Notes under the pieces: generated by a model | Database searches by the model: none | Seen by the model: only the letters and a program-made list of their open reading frames with translations | What the model was told of the DNA's origin: nothing | NCBI RefSeq assembly: GCF_030815125.1 | Contig: NZ_JAUSWH010000010.1 | Location: 1 to 64,000 of the forward strand | Origin: Allorhizobium paknamense | Lineage (GTDB): Bacteria; Pseudomonadota; Alphaproteobacteria; Rhizobiales; Rhizobiaceae | Length of the DNA stretch: 64,000 nucleotides | Direction of reading: 5' to 3' | Made by a program: the position numbers and the translations under genes | Shown: positions 43,177 to 51,682 of the stretch, in pieces | Position numbering within the stretch: the first letter of the stretch is position 1 | Layout: every line of letters starts with the position of its first letter

Positions 43177-43360
43177 CGCTGTTGGTCTTTGCCTACAGTT
43201 CTTAACTCCGCACTGACACCTATCCATGCGCGAAAAGGTGTCGTCGCAATCGTCACTGTCTACGGTCTTGACACAAAACAAAAGTGATTTAACCTAACTT
43301 CAGGTGCTGGACATCCTGTTGCGGGAGGCAAGGGAACCCGGTTCCGACGGGAGGAAAATC

Positions 43361-44668
43361 ATGTCGATGTTGAAAATACTTGCCGGCGCTCTCGCTGCCG
43401 GAGTGGTTTTGTGCGCGCCATTTCTGGCCAATGCCGAAGATCTCGTCACCAACAATCGGATCGGGCTGGCCAAGGCGCCCAACAAACTCGTCTTCCGTAT
43501 GACGACGGATGGCCCGTCCAACAACATGCCGGACACCGCCGCTGGCTATAGGAAGCTTTTTGAGGATTTCATCCGCAAACACCCGGACTGGCAGATCGAA
43601 ACCCAGTTGATGACCGGCGATATCGGCCAGGAGCAGGCGCGTCTTCTGGAACAGGCCAAGTCCGGAGCCGCGCCCGATTGCGCAGCGGTCGACTCCTTCG
43701 TGCTGCCGCTCTTCAAGAAGGCGGGCGTGCTCAAATCCTTCTCGCCCTATTTCAAGAAGGAAGAGATCGATCAGCTCTTTCCCTTCATCCGCGAGGGTGT
43801 GACCGGTGAGGATGGCAAGCTCTATGCTTGGTGGTGGAGCACGGATCTGCGCGTTCTCTATCGCAACAAGGAGATCGTGCCCGATGCGCCGCAGACCTGG
43901 GACGATCTGAAGAAGGCGGGCCTTGCCTCCGTTGAAAAAGGCATGGAAGGCATTCTCTTCAACGGTGGTCGCTATGAGGGCACCACCTTCGATTGGGTGG
44001 CGAATTTCTGGGCTCAAGGCGGCGATCTCGTCGACAAGAGTGGCAAGCCGGTTTTCGGGGAAGGGGAAAACAAGGCGAAGTTCGTGAAGGCCGTCAATTT
44101 CTACCGCGAGCTGGTGGAATCCGGCGCCGCGCCCAAGCGCGTTGCCACCATCGGCAATTATGATGATTTCAATGCAGCGGCGGCAGCGGGTACCACCGCG
44201 CTGTTCGTGGGCGGCAACTGGCAGCTTGGCCAGCTCAAATCGACGCTGGATGACGCGCAATTCGCCAAATGGACCTTCTCGCCCTTGCCTGGCCCCACGG
44301 CCGATCAGCGCTCCACCGGCACAGGCGGCTGGACGGTTGCATCCTTCTCCGCCGATCCGAAAAAGGTGGAATTCTGTGCGGCCATTGCCCGTGACATCTA
44401 TATGGGCCCGGCCAATGAAGTGCAGGGACAATTGCCCACCCGCGCCGATCTCTATGGCAAGTACAAGGTCTTCTCGACGCCGGACAACAAGGCCTTTGCC
44501 GAAGCGTTGCAGAAGGGCCGCGCCCGCCCCGGCGCCTCCGTCTATCCGGAAATCTCCAACCAGATCCAGATCATGATGGGCAAGGTGCTGACGGGTGCGG
44601 AAAGCACGGAGCAGGCCGTGAATGAGGCCTTTGCCGCCTCCATGGCTGCCTATGACAGGCTGAAGTGA
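43361..44668 (+). CDS. ABC sugar-binding protein, family 1 (MalE-like)
   Basis: 435 residues. Signal LKILAGALAAGVVLCAPFLANA is followed by the family 1 fold: GYRKLFEDFIRKHPDWQIETQLMTGDIGQEQARLLEQAKSG, YAWWWSTDLRVLYRNKEIVPDAPQTWDDL and TALFVGGNWQLGQL. GGGAGGAAAATC precedes ATG 43361. A GAGCGGGCA/TGCCCGCTC hairpin (44683-44710) follows the stop, so this protein can be made in excess over the permeases. Next genes are two permeases and a GH38 mannosidase, which points to a mannoside or glycan fragment as ligand. Confidence 0.9.
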   Translation: MSMLKILAGALAAGVVLCAPFLANAEDLVTNNRIGLAKAPNKLVFRMTTDGPSNNMPDTAAGYRKLFEDFIRKHPDWQIETQLMTGDIGQEQARLLEQAKSGAAPDCAAVDSFVLPLFKKAGVLKSFSPYFKKEEIDQLFPFIREGVTGEDGKLYAWWWSTDLRVLYRNKEIVPDAPQTWDDLKKAGLASVEKGMEGILFNGGRYEGTTFDWVANFWAQGGDLVDKSGKPVFGEGENKAKFVKAVNFYRELVESGAAPKRVATIGNYDDFNAAAAAGTTALFVGGNWQLGQLKSTLDDAQFAKWTFSPLPGPTADQRSTGTGGWTVASFSADPKKVEFCAAIARDIYMGPANEVQGQLPTRADLYGKYKVFSTPDNKAFAEALQKGRARPGASVYPEISNQIQIMMGKVLTGAESTEQAVNEAFAASMAAYDRLK

Positions 44669-44710
44669 CACCTCCCGAGAAGGAGCGGGCAGGCACCGTC
44701 TTGCCCGCTC

Positions 44711-44772
44711 TAACTCTTTGTTTTTACGAATTTCCGAACGGAAAACCGGATTCCACTTTTCTCGGGACAATG
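44711..44772. repeat. Family C palindromic intergenic repeat
   Basis: Contains AATTTCCGAACGGAAAACC and TTCCACTTTTCTCGGGACAAT, nearly the same as 28970-29026 and 57879-57950. It ends three bases before the MITE. Confidence 0.7.
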
Positions 44773-44774
44773 CC

Positions 44775-45044
44775 CTAGGGTCAAAACTCAATCAGGATGG
44801 GTGTTCTGCAAGGCGTATTTTGTGTCTGAGTAGGAGGAAAGGTGCAGGAAATGCCGATCATTTTCAAACCTTTCCGACACCCGCAGGCGCAAAATACGCC
44901 TTGCCCGAAGGGTTGAGCGGGATGGGCCGCCTGATTGCGAACAATGCTCGACAAGGCCTCAGGGCCTTGCCTTGCGCTTGTTCGCGGCCATTCAATCCCA
45001 TCCCGTTCAACAGAACACCCATCCTGATTGAGTTTTGACCCTAG
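44775..45044 (+). mobile_element. 270-bp MITE with 34-bp terminal inverted repeats, copy 1
   Basis: 44775-44808 and 45011-45044 are exact reverse complements; both ends are CTAG and the outer sequence is CTAGGGTCAAAACTCAATCA. No gene inside. It sits between the sugar-binding protein and the first permease, 24 bases before the latter. The outer 20 bases differ at one position from the left end of the IS at 17277, so an IS427-group transposase may have moved it. Copy 2 is at 51415-51682, inverted. Confidence 0.85.
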
Positions 45045-45068
45045 AGCGTTTATGAACCGGAGGAGCCC

Positions 45069-45989
45069 ATGACCACCGTGATTTCGTCAGATCCGCCGCT
45101 TGTGCTGGCGCGGCGACCGAGAAAGGCCGGCGCGGCTCCCTGGCTTCTGCCACTGATCCTCGTGCTCGGGCTTTTCTATCTCTATCCGGTTTTCAATGTC
45201 TTCCGCTATGCCTTCACCGACATCACGCTGCTGGGCCAAGGCGAAAACTATACGCTCGCCACGATCTGGAAGACGCTGAGCCGCCCGGAGCTTCCGGAAA
45301 TCCTCTGGGTCACCTTTGTTTTCACGGCAGCCAGCGTTCTCGGCCAGCAGGCGCTGGGGCTGGCCGTGGCGCTTGTCGTGGTGCGGGGGGAAAAGCGCCG
45401 CCTGCTCGGCATGACACTGCTGCGCACCACCGCCCTCATCGCCTGGGTAGTGCCCGGAATTGCAGGCGGCATCGTCTGGAAAATGCTGTTCAACGGCGCG
45501 CCCTTCGGCGGACTGAACAGTCTTCTCAGGCTTCTGGGGCTTGCGCCGGTGCAATGGCTTTCCGATCCCCATACCGTGATGTGGTCGGTGGTCATCGCCA
45601 ATGTCTGGCGCGGCACGGCCTTTTCCATGGTGGTGATGTATGCGGCGCTCAAGGCTATCGACCCCGTGCTTTACGAAGCCGCCAGCGTCGATGGCGCCAG
45701 CCCGTGGCAGCGCTTTATCCATATCACCCTGCCGCAATTGCGCAGCGCCATCATGGTCAACCTGATCCTGATCACCATCCAGACGCTGAACATGTTCGAT
45801 TCCGTCATCTCGCTCACCGGCGGCGGACCGGGCCGGGCGACGGAAGTGCTGTCGCTCTATACCTTCAACACGGTGTTCCGGAATTACGACCTTGCGGCAG
45901 GTGCCGTACTGTCCATCCTGATGCTGGTGATTTCCATGGGGCTGGCGCTGATCTACGCGAAATTTCTGCCGAAGGAGAGTGAGGCATGA
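45069..45989 (+). CDS. ABC sugar permease, MalF type
   Basis: 306 residues, six helices. N-terminal arginine/alanine-rich stretch, then PWLLPLILVLGLFYLYPVFNVFRYAFTD. The EAA loop EAASVDGASPWQRFIHITLPQLRSAI is intact. GGAGGAG precedes ATG 45069. Its stop overlaps the next ATG. Confidence 0.92.
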   Translation: MTTVISSDPPLVLARRPRKAGAAPWLLPLILVLGLFYLYPVFNVFRYAFTDITLLGQGENYTLATIWKTLSRPELPEILWVTFVFTAASVLGQQALGLAVALVVVRGEKRRLLGMTLLRTTALIAWVVPGIAGGIVWKMLFNGAPFGGLNSLLRLLGLAPVQWLSDPHTVMWSVVIANVWRGTAFSMVVMYAALKAIDPVLYEAASVDGASPWQRFIHITLPQLRSAIMVNLILITIQTLNMFDSVISLTGGGPGRATEVLSLYTFNTVFRNYDLAAGAVLSILMLVISMGLALIYAKFLPKESEA

Positions 45990-46828
45990 CCGGCAAGATG
46001 CAAGCCCGGCTGGGCGATGCCTTCAGCTATCTCATCATGGCGGTGATGATGGTCTTCTTCGCCTGGCCGCTGATCTGGCTTCTGTCGCTGGCGTTGCGCA
46101 GCCGCAAGGAAATCTATCTTGGCGTGTCCCGTCTCATTCCGCATGAGCCGACGCTCGCCAATTTCAACGCCATTCTCTCCTCCAGCCAGTTCGCCGCCTA
46201 TCTTTACAATGCCTTGAAGCTTTCGGTCCTGAGCGGCATCGGCTGCCTGGCCGTTGCGCTGCCTGCGGCCTATGCCTTCTCGCGCTTTCCCATGCGCGGC
46301 AAGGGGGCATGGCTGATGGGGCTTTTGAGCTTCCAGATGATTTCGCCGCTGGTCATCATGATCCCGCTTTATCGCTACATGGCCTCGATCCAGATGACCG
46401 AGAGCCATGCGGGCGTCACCATGGTCTATATCGCACTGGCCGTGCCCACGGCCACCTGGATTCTCAAAGGCTTCATCGATGGTATTCCGGTCAGCCTGGA
46501 TGAGGCTGCGCTGATCGATGGATGCAGCCGTTTCGGCGTTTTCTGGCGGATTGTGCTGCCGCTTGCCACGCCCGGCATTGCGTCTGCCTTCATCATCACC
46601 GTCATTGCCGGCTGGTCGCAGTTCCTTGTGCCCTTCCTGCTGATCACCAAGGACAATCTCATGCCGATCGGTGTGGGCATTTTCCAGTATGCCGGAACCC
46701 AGAATGACAGTTCCCTGCAGGTGCTTGCCGCCGCCTGCCTTGTCTCTGTGGTGCCGGCCATTCTCGCCTTTCTTTCCCTCCAACGTCTCATTCTGGGGGC
46801 CATGACCGCTGGTGCGGTCAAGGGTTAA
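45986..46828 (+). CDS. ABC sugar permease, MalG type
   Basis: 280 residues, six helices. LPAAYAFSRFPMRGKGAWLMGLLSFQM and the EAA loop DEAALIDGCSRFGVFWRIVLPLATPGI are diagnostic. It forms the second half of the importer channel. No ATPase gene is adjacent, so a shared MalK-type ATPase elsewhere must energise the system. Confidence 0.92.
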   Translation: MTGKMQARLGDAFSYLIMAVMMVFFAWPLIWLLSLALRSRKEIYLGVSRLIPHEPTLANFNAILSSSQFAAYLYNALKLSVLSGIGCLAVALPAAYAFSRFPMRGKGAWLMGLLSFQMISPLVIMIPLYRYMASIQMTESHAGVTMVYIALAVPTATWILKGFIDGIPVSLDEAALIDGCSRFGVFWRIVLPLATPGIASAFIITVIAGWSQFLVPFLLITKDNLMPIGVGIFQYAGTQNDSSLQVLAAACLVSVVPAILAFLSLQRLILGAMTAGAVKG

Positions 46829-46860
46829 CCTCCTTCGAATTTTCACAGGATCTGCTTCAC

Positions 46861-49800
46861 ATGGCCCTTACTCTTGCCCAACGTCTTGATCTGATGACCG
46901 TCCGTACCGAGGAATTGTCCTATTGGCGCGTGCGCCACGCGCAGCCCATCGAAGGCTGGAGCGTCGATGGCGCTCCGATTGCGCTGGGCGCGCCCTGGCC
47001 GGAGCGGCAGGGCACACGGGAATTTGCCGTGGAGGCCGCCGTTCCCGCAGACTGGCCGCTTGCCGAGTGCCGCCTGCGGCTTGATCTTGGCGGAGAGAGC
47101 CTGATCACGCTGCGGGATGAAGCCGGGGCGGAGATTTCCTACGGGCTCGATCCGAACCACCGCGAGTTTCCGCTGCCGTCACACCGCTTTTCCCTCTCTT
47201 CGCGAAGCGTGGCCCGGCTGCCCTTTGGCGAGCCGGTGCGCGACCCGCGGCTTGCCATGGCAGATATCATCTGGGTGGATGCCGATGTCGAGCGGCTGGC
47301 CCTGCTGCTGACGCAGATCTGCGAGACGATCAAGGTTCTGGGCGATCACGAGGTCATCCCTCATCTGCTGACTGCCGGGGAAACGGCGCTGCGTAGCCTC
47401 GACTGGCCGACGGAAACCGCCGCCTATATTTCCCGCACCGCCTCTCAGCCGATGCAGCAGAAGATTTGGGCTTTGCCGGAGATGATGGCAAACCCCGCCG
47501 CCCTGAGCGATGCCGAGCGTGACAGCGTGCGCCTTGCCCACGACCGGCTGATCGAGGCGCTGGACGGGCTGCAAAAGCGCTTTCCCCCGCAGGGCGATGT
47601 GGTGCTGACGGGCCATGCCCATATCGATCTCGCCTGGCTCTGGCCTTACCGGGAAACCCGCAGCAAGCTTCGCCGGACCTTCCACACGGCCTTGACGCTG
47701 ATGGAGCGCTTCGAAGGCTTCCGCTTCAACCAGTCGACCGCCCATTACTATGCCCAGATTGCCCAAGACGATCCGAAACTGTTCGAGTCCGTGCTGGCCA
47801 GGGTCAGGACCGGCCAATGGGAAACGGTGGGTGGCATGTGGATCGAGCCCGATACGCTGATGCCTTCCGGCGAGAGCCTGGCGCGGCAGATCCTTTATGG
47901 CCAGCGCTATTTCGAAAAGACTTTCGGCAGCCGCCACACCGTGTGCTGGTTGCCGGATTGCTTCGGCTTTTCCGGCGCGCTGCCGCAATTGCTGAAGCAG
48001 GGCGGGCTTGAAAACTTCTTCACCATCAAGGTCAACTGGTCGGAGACCAACCGCTTCCCCGCCGATCTCTTCTGGTGGGAAGGCCTGGATGGCAGCCGTG
48101 TGCTGACCCACACCTTCGACAATACGCCGCATGGCTATAATGGTGAATTGCAGCCGCACGACATTCACCAGACCTGGCGCAATTACCGCGCCAAGGACAA
48201 GCATGACAAAACGCTGCTGGCTATCGGCCACGGCGATGGCGGCGGCGGCGTGACGCCGGAAATGCTCATCCGTCAGGAACAGCTTACGCATTTCCCCGCC
48301 CTGCCCAAAACCCGCTGGGGCCATGTCGCGCAGTTTTTCGAAGAGGCGCAGGCAAGCGCCCGCGGTGTCAGCCTGCCGGTCTGGCGCGGTGAAATCTATC
48401 TGGAACTGCACCGGGCGACGCTGACCAGCCAAAGCGCCGTCAAGCGCCTGCATCGGCGCGCCGAGCGCGGTATGATTGCGGCGGAAACGGCGCTGTCGCT
48501 TGCCCATCTGATGGGCGGCGCACGACCTTCCTCCGAGGAAGCCGCCTGGCGGGTGGTGCTGAAGAACGAGTTCCACGACATCCTGCCCGGCTCCTCGATC
48601 CGCGAGGTCTATGAGGATGCCGAGGAGGAGTTGACGCATGTCATCGCCCACGCCGCGGCACGGCAGAAGGATGCACTGGCCGCCATTGCCGAACAATGGC
48701 CGAAGGGTGAGGCGGGCGAGGCCCTGCTGGTGGTCAATCCCTCTCTGCATCCGCGACGTCCTGATATCGTGACGCCGGACGGCGTGCATTTGACCGCCGC
48801 CGAGCCGCTTCCAGCACTTGGCGTGGCTGTCATGCCGCGTTCGGCCTTTGCGCCGAAGGGCGCGGTCCTGGTTTCCGCCCATGGTCTCGAAAACGATCTG
48901 CTGAAGGTCACGCTTTCTGAGGACGGGACGATTGCAAGCCTGATCCACAAGCCGAGCGGTCGTGAAGCCATTGAAGGACGCGGCAATCGCCTGATGGCCT
49001 ATCTTCTGGAAAAGCCGCGCAATTGGGACGCCTGGGATATCGAGGGTGACTATATGCAGAAGGGTGAGGAAATCACCCAACTGGACAGCCTGGAGATTAT
49101 CGAGGCGCGGGCCGAGCGCGGTGCAATCCGGCTGGTCCGGCGCTGGCGCAACTCCACCATCACCCAGACACTGTCGCTGACGGCTGGCTCTCCGCGCCTC
49201 GATATCGAGACCGAACTGGACTGGCATGACCGCCGCGTCTTCCTGCGCAGCCTGACGGAAACATCCGTGCGCAGCATGAGCGCCACCTATGAATGCGCCT
49301 ATGGCGTTCTGGAGCGGCCCACGCATTTCAACCGCAGTTGGGATGCCGCGATGTTCGAGGCCGCAGCCCACCGTTTCGTCGATCTCTCTGAAACCGGCTT
49401 CGGTGTCGCCCTGCTCAATGACGCCAAATATGGCCATAGCACCTTCGGCCCCGTGCTCGGCATTTCTCTGCTGCGCTCTGCCGTCTATCCCGATCCGCTG
49501 GTGGATGAGGGACTGCAACGCTTCACCTATGCGCTGATGCCGCATGCGGGACCCTGGTATGATGGCGGTGTGCGGGAAGAGGCCGAGGCGCTCAACCAGC
49601 CGCTGCTGGTCGCGCCCGTCAGTGGTCTTGCCGAGGGTATTCGCCAACCGCTGACGGTCGAGGGCATTCCCGCCGGTCTCTCGGGGCTGAAGCCCGCCGA
49701 GGAAGGGGAGGGGCTGATCCTGCGCCTCTATGAGCCCGCCGGACGCCGCGGCCCGCTGCGGATCGGTTTGCCGGAGGGCTGGTCACACTCCGGGCCGCTG

Positions 49801-49926
49801 ACCATTCTGGAGGAGCCGTCCGGTGCGGCACCTGGGGAACTCAAACCCTTTGAAGTCAAGAGCTGGCGGCTGCATAATTCCTTAAATCGGGGTCGATTTA
49901 AGGATAAAATTATGCAGCAGATATAA
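46861..49926 (+). CDS. GH38 alpha-mannosidase, C-terminus extended by a repeat
   Basis: 1021 residues, usual length for the bacterial GH38 enzymes that trim alpha-mannosides. Zinc-site motif HAHIDLAWLWPYRET (about 253-267), nucleophile Asp in WLPDCFGFSGALPQLLKQGG (about 363-382), and GHGDGGGGVTPEML. No signal peptide is visible, so it acts in the cytoplasm on imported material. The natural end should be near FEVKSWRL; the following HNSLNRGRFKDKIMQQI and stop are encoded by the family A repeat at 49870-49975. It is in line with the binding protein and permeases. Confidence 0.93.
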   Translation: MALTLAQRLDLMTVRTEELSYWRVRHAQPIEGWSVDGAPIALGAPWPERQGTREFAVEAAVPADWPLAECRLRLDLGGESLITLRDEAGAEISYGLDPNHREFPLPSHRFSLSSRSVARLPFGEPVRDPRLAMADIIWVDADVERLALLLTQICETIKVLGDHEVIPHLLTAGETALRSLDWPTETAAYISRTASQPMQQKIWALPEMMANPAALSDAERDSVRLAHDRLIEALDGLQKRFPPQGDVVLTGHAHIDLAWLWPYRETRSKLRRTFHTALTLMERFEGFRFNQSTAHYYAQIAQDDPKLFESVLARVRTGQWETVGGMWIEPDTLMPSGESLARQILYGQRYFEKTFGSRHTVCWLPDCFGFSGALPQLLKQGGLENFFTIKVNWSETNRFPADLFWWEGLDGSRVLTHTFDNTPHGYNGELQPHDIHQTWRNYRAKDKHDKTLLAIGHGDGGGGVTPEMLIRQEQLTHFPALPKTRWGHVAQFFEEAQASARGVSLPVWRGEIYLELHRATLTSQSAVKRLHRRAERGMIAAETALSLAHLMGGARPSSEEAAWRVVLKNEFHDILPGSSIREVYEDAEEELTHVIAHAAARQKDALAAIAEQWPKGEAGEALLVVNPSLHPRRPDIVTPDGVHLTAAEPLPALGVAVMPRSAFAPKGAVLVSAHGLENDLLKVTLSEDGTIASLIHKPSGREAIEGRGNRLMAYLLEKPRNWDAWDIEGDYMQKGEEITQLDSLEIIEARAERGAIRLVRRWRNSTITQTLSLTAGSPRLDIETELDWHDRRVFLRSLTETSVRSMSATYECAYGVLERPTHFNRSWDAAMFEAAAHRFVDLSETGFGVALLNDAKYGHSTFGPVLGISLLRSAVYPDPLVDEGLQRFTYALMPHAGPWYDGGVREEAEALNQPLLVAPVSGLAEGIRQPLTVEGIPAGLSGLKPAEEGEGLILRLYEPAGRRGPLRIGLPEGWSHSGPLTILEEPSGAAPGELKPFEVKSWRLHNSLNRGRFKDKIMQQI

Positions 49927-49975
49927 AGTGCTACAGCGAACCTTTGTGCGTCATATATGGCGCACGGCGCTGTAG
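49870..49975 (+). repeat. Family A palindromic repeat, copy 2, overlapping the mannosidase end
   Basis: Same layout as 17143-17247: CTGCATAATTCCTTAAATC with mirrored half, then CTACAGCG facing CGCTGTAG. It supplies the last 18 codons and the TAA stop of the mannosidase gene. Confidence 0.85.
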
Positions 49976-50131
49976 GCGAGGGATGAGTTGCACCGCGCAA
50001 CCGGCCTTGCCCGGTTGCGCGGCCCGCGATTATAATCTCCCGAAAGATGCATAAGGCTGCGCATGATCGGGTGGTCTGGTTTGCGATAACGACATGCGTT
50101 CAAGCAAGACAGGCATTGGAAGGAGAGAGAA

Positions 50132-51298
50132 CTGAAATTCCTGGGCTCGAATCTGGAGCATGCAGCCTCGCAGAACAGGGGTGTCATTCTCGATGCCATC
50201 CATCGCTCGGCGCCGATTTCGCGGACGGAGCTTGCGCGCCGGTCAGGCCTGACGAAACAGGCGGTTGCGCGCATCGTTGAGCGCCTTCTGGATGAAGGGC
50301 TCGTCATGGAAGCACGGCGGCGGCACGGGTTGCGGGGCCAGCCAGCCATCGAACTGGAGATCAACCCGGATGGTCTTTTCTCGATCGGGGCCAATATCGA
50401 TCGCGACCATCTGACGGTAGTGGTGATCGATGCCACCGGCACGCCGCGCGGGCGGATTCACCACGAGAAGCGCTTTATCCTGCCCGGTGAATTTCTCGAT
50501 CTGATGCGCGATGCCCTCTCCACTTTTCGCCGTCGCCGCCTGTTCGATGAGGGGCGGCTAGCCGGAATCGGGCTTGCCATTCCCGATTGGCTGGGCGAGG
50601 TGCCGGTGATCGGTCTTCCCGAAACCTACCGCGCCTGGTGCACCTTCGATGTGCGCGCCGCCCTGGAAGCTCTGACCGAGCATCCGGTGCTGATTGCCAA
50701 CGACGCCAATGCCGCTGCGGCTGGCGAAATCGATTATGGTCTCGGCACGGAGATCAAGAGCTTTTTCTATGTGCTGGTCAATGCCTGTCTTGGCGGCGCA
50801 ACCGTCATTGACGGCGTCCGCCATAAGGGGCGCAATGGAATGAGCGGGGAAATCGGCTGGCTGCCGGTGGTGTTCGATGAAGGGCCGCTTGCCGGTCAGG
50901 TGCAGCCGCTGGGGGACATGGTCTCGCTCTTCATTCTGATGGATCACCTTCGCCAGCACGGCATTGCCGTTTCGACACCGGAAGACCTGATTCATCTCGA
51001 TGCGCGGGGCCGGGCATTGGTCACGGCCTGGCTGAAGCGCATCAGCGCCAAGATTGCCGAGGCCATTGAAAATATCGGCCTGCTGGTCGATCCGGAAGCC
51101 ATTCTGGTGGGTGGGCGCTTGCCGGTGCGCATCATCGACGAATTGCTGGTCTATGTGCGCGAACATCTAACGCGGATGGGCATCGAAGCCCCCTCCCTGC
51201 ACCGCGCCGCCTGCTCTGAAGATGCTGCTGCGCTGGGGGCGGCAGCCATGCCGCTTGCCAGCCGTCTGGGCCTTGCTTCGGCGGACAAGGGCGGTTGA
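50132..51298 (+). CDS. ROK-family regulator of the mannosidase cluster, apparent CTG start
   Basis: 388 residues. The first 60 residues contain a winged helix: SRTELARRSGLTKQAVARIVERLLDEGLV. The C-terminal ROK kinase-like domain has ANDANAAAAGE and the LGGATVIDG segment; the zinc-type CxCGxxGC cysteines are absent. The only in-frame start that keeps the helix-turn-helix is CTG 50132, seven bases after AGGAG; the nearest stop upstream is TAA 50087-50089, and no ATG or GTG lies between. ATG 50306 would cut off the DNA-binding domain. Probably represses the mannoside genes. Confidence 0.85.
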   Translation: MKFLGSNLEHAASQNRGVILDAIHRSAPISRTELARRSGLTKQAVARIVERLLDEGLVMEARRRHGLRGQPAIELEINPDGLFSIGANIDRDHLTVVVIDATGTPRGRIHHEKRFILPGEFLDLMRDALSTFRRRRLFDEGRLAGIGLAIPDWLGEVPVIGLPETYRAWCTFDVRAALEALTEHPVLIANDANAAAAGEIDYGLGTEIKSFFYVLVNACLGGATVIDGVRHKGRNGMSGEIGWLPVVFDEGPLAGQVQPLGDMVSLFILMDHLRQHGIAVSTPEDLIHLDARGRALVTAWLKRISAKIAEAIENIGLLVDPEAILVGGRLPVRIIDELLVYVREHLTRMGIEAPSLHRAACSEDAAALGAAAMPLASRLGLASADKGG

Positions 51299-51337
51299 CG
51301 GGGCGCACTCCTGACCCCGGCGCCGATAGCTGGCAGG

Positions 51338-51414
51338 AGAGCTTTTCCGTCCGGAAATCTGTAAAAATAAAGTGTTACAGCGTCCTTTGTGCGTTTGATA
51401 AAACGCACGGCGCT
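51338..51414. repeat. Partial family C and family A repeats
   Basis: 51338-51362 contains TTTTCCGTCCGGAAATC of family C; 51370-51414 is the second palindrome of family A (GTTACAGCG and GTGCGTTT facing AAACGCAC). The MITE begins at the next base and replaces the expected end of the family A unit, so the MITE probably inserted into it. Confidence 0.7.
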
Positions 51415-51682
51415 CTAGGGTCAAAACTCAATCAGGATGGGTGTTCTGTTGAACGGGATGGGATTGAATGGCAGCGAACAAGCGCAAGGCAAGGCCCTAG
51501 GCCTTGTCGAGCATTGTTCGCAATCAGGCGGCCCATCCCGCTCAACCCTTCGGGCAAGGCGTATTTTGCGCCTGCGGGCGTCGGAAAGGTTTGAAAATGA
51601 TCGGCATTTCCTGCACCTTTCCTCCTACTCAGACACAAAATACGCCTTGCAGAACCCCCATCCTGATTGAGTTTTGACCCTA
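51415..51682 (-). mobile_element. MITE copy 2, inverted relative to copy 1
   Basis: Reverse complement of the element at 44775-45044 with a few differences; the right end reads CCCTAA instead of CCCTAG. The terminal CTA (51680-51682) is, on the minus strand, the TAG stop of the second ROK gene. The two copies enclose both permeases, the mannosidase and the first ROK gene. Confidence 0.85.

Noticed and set aside
47179..49647. 822-codon minus-strand frame opposite the alpha-mannosidase
   Set aside because: Long antisense frames are common in GC-rich DNA; GH38 motifs on the plus strand are intact and the antisense product has low-complexity composition.
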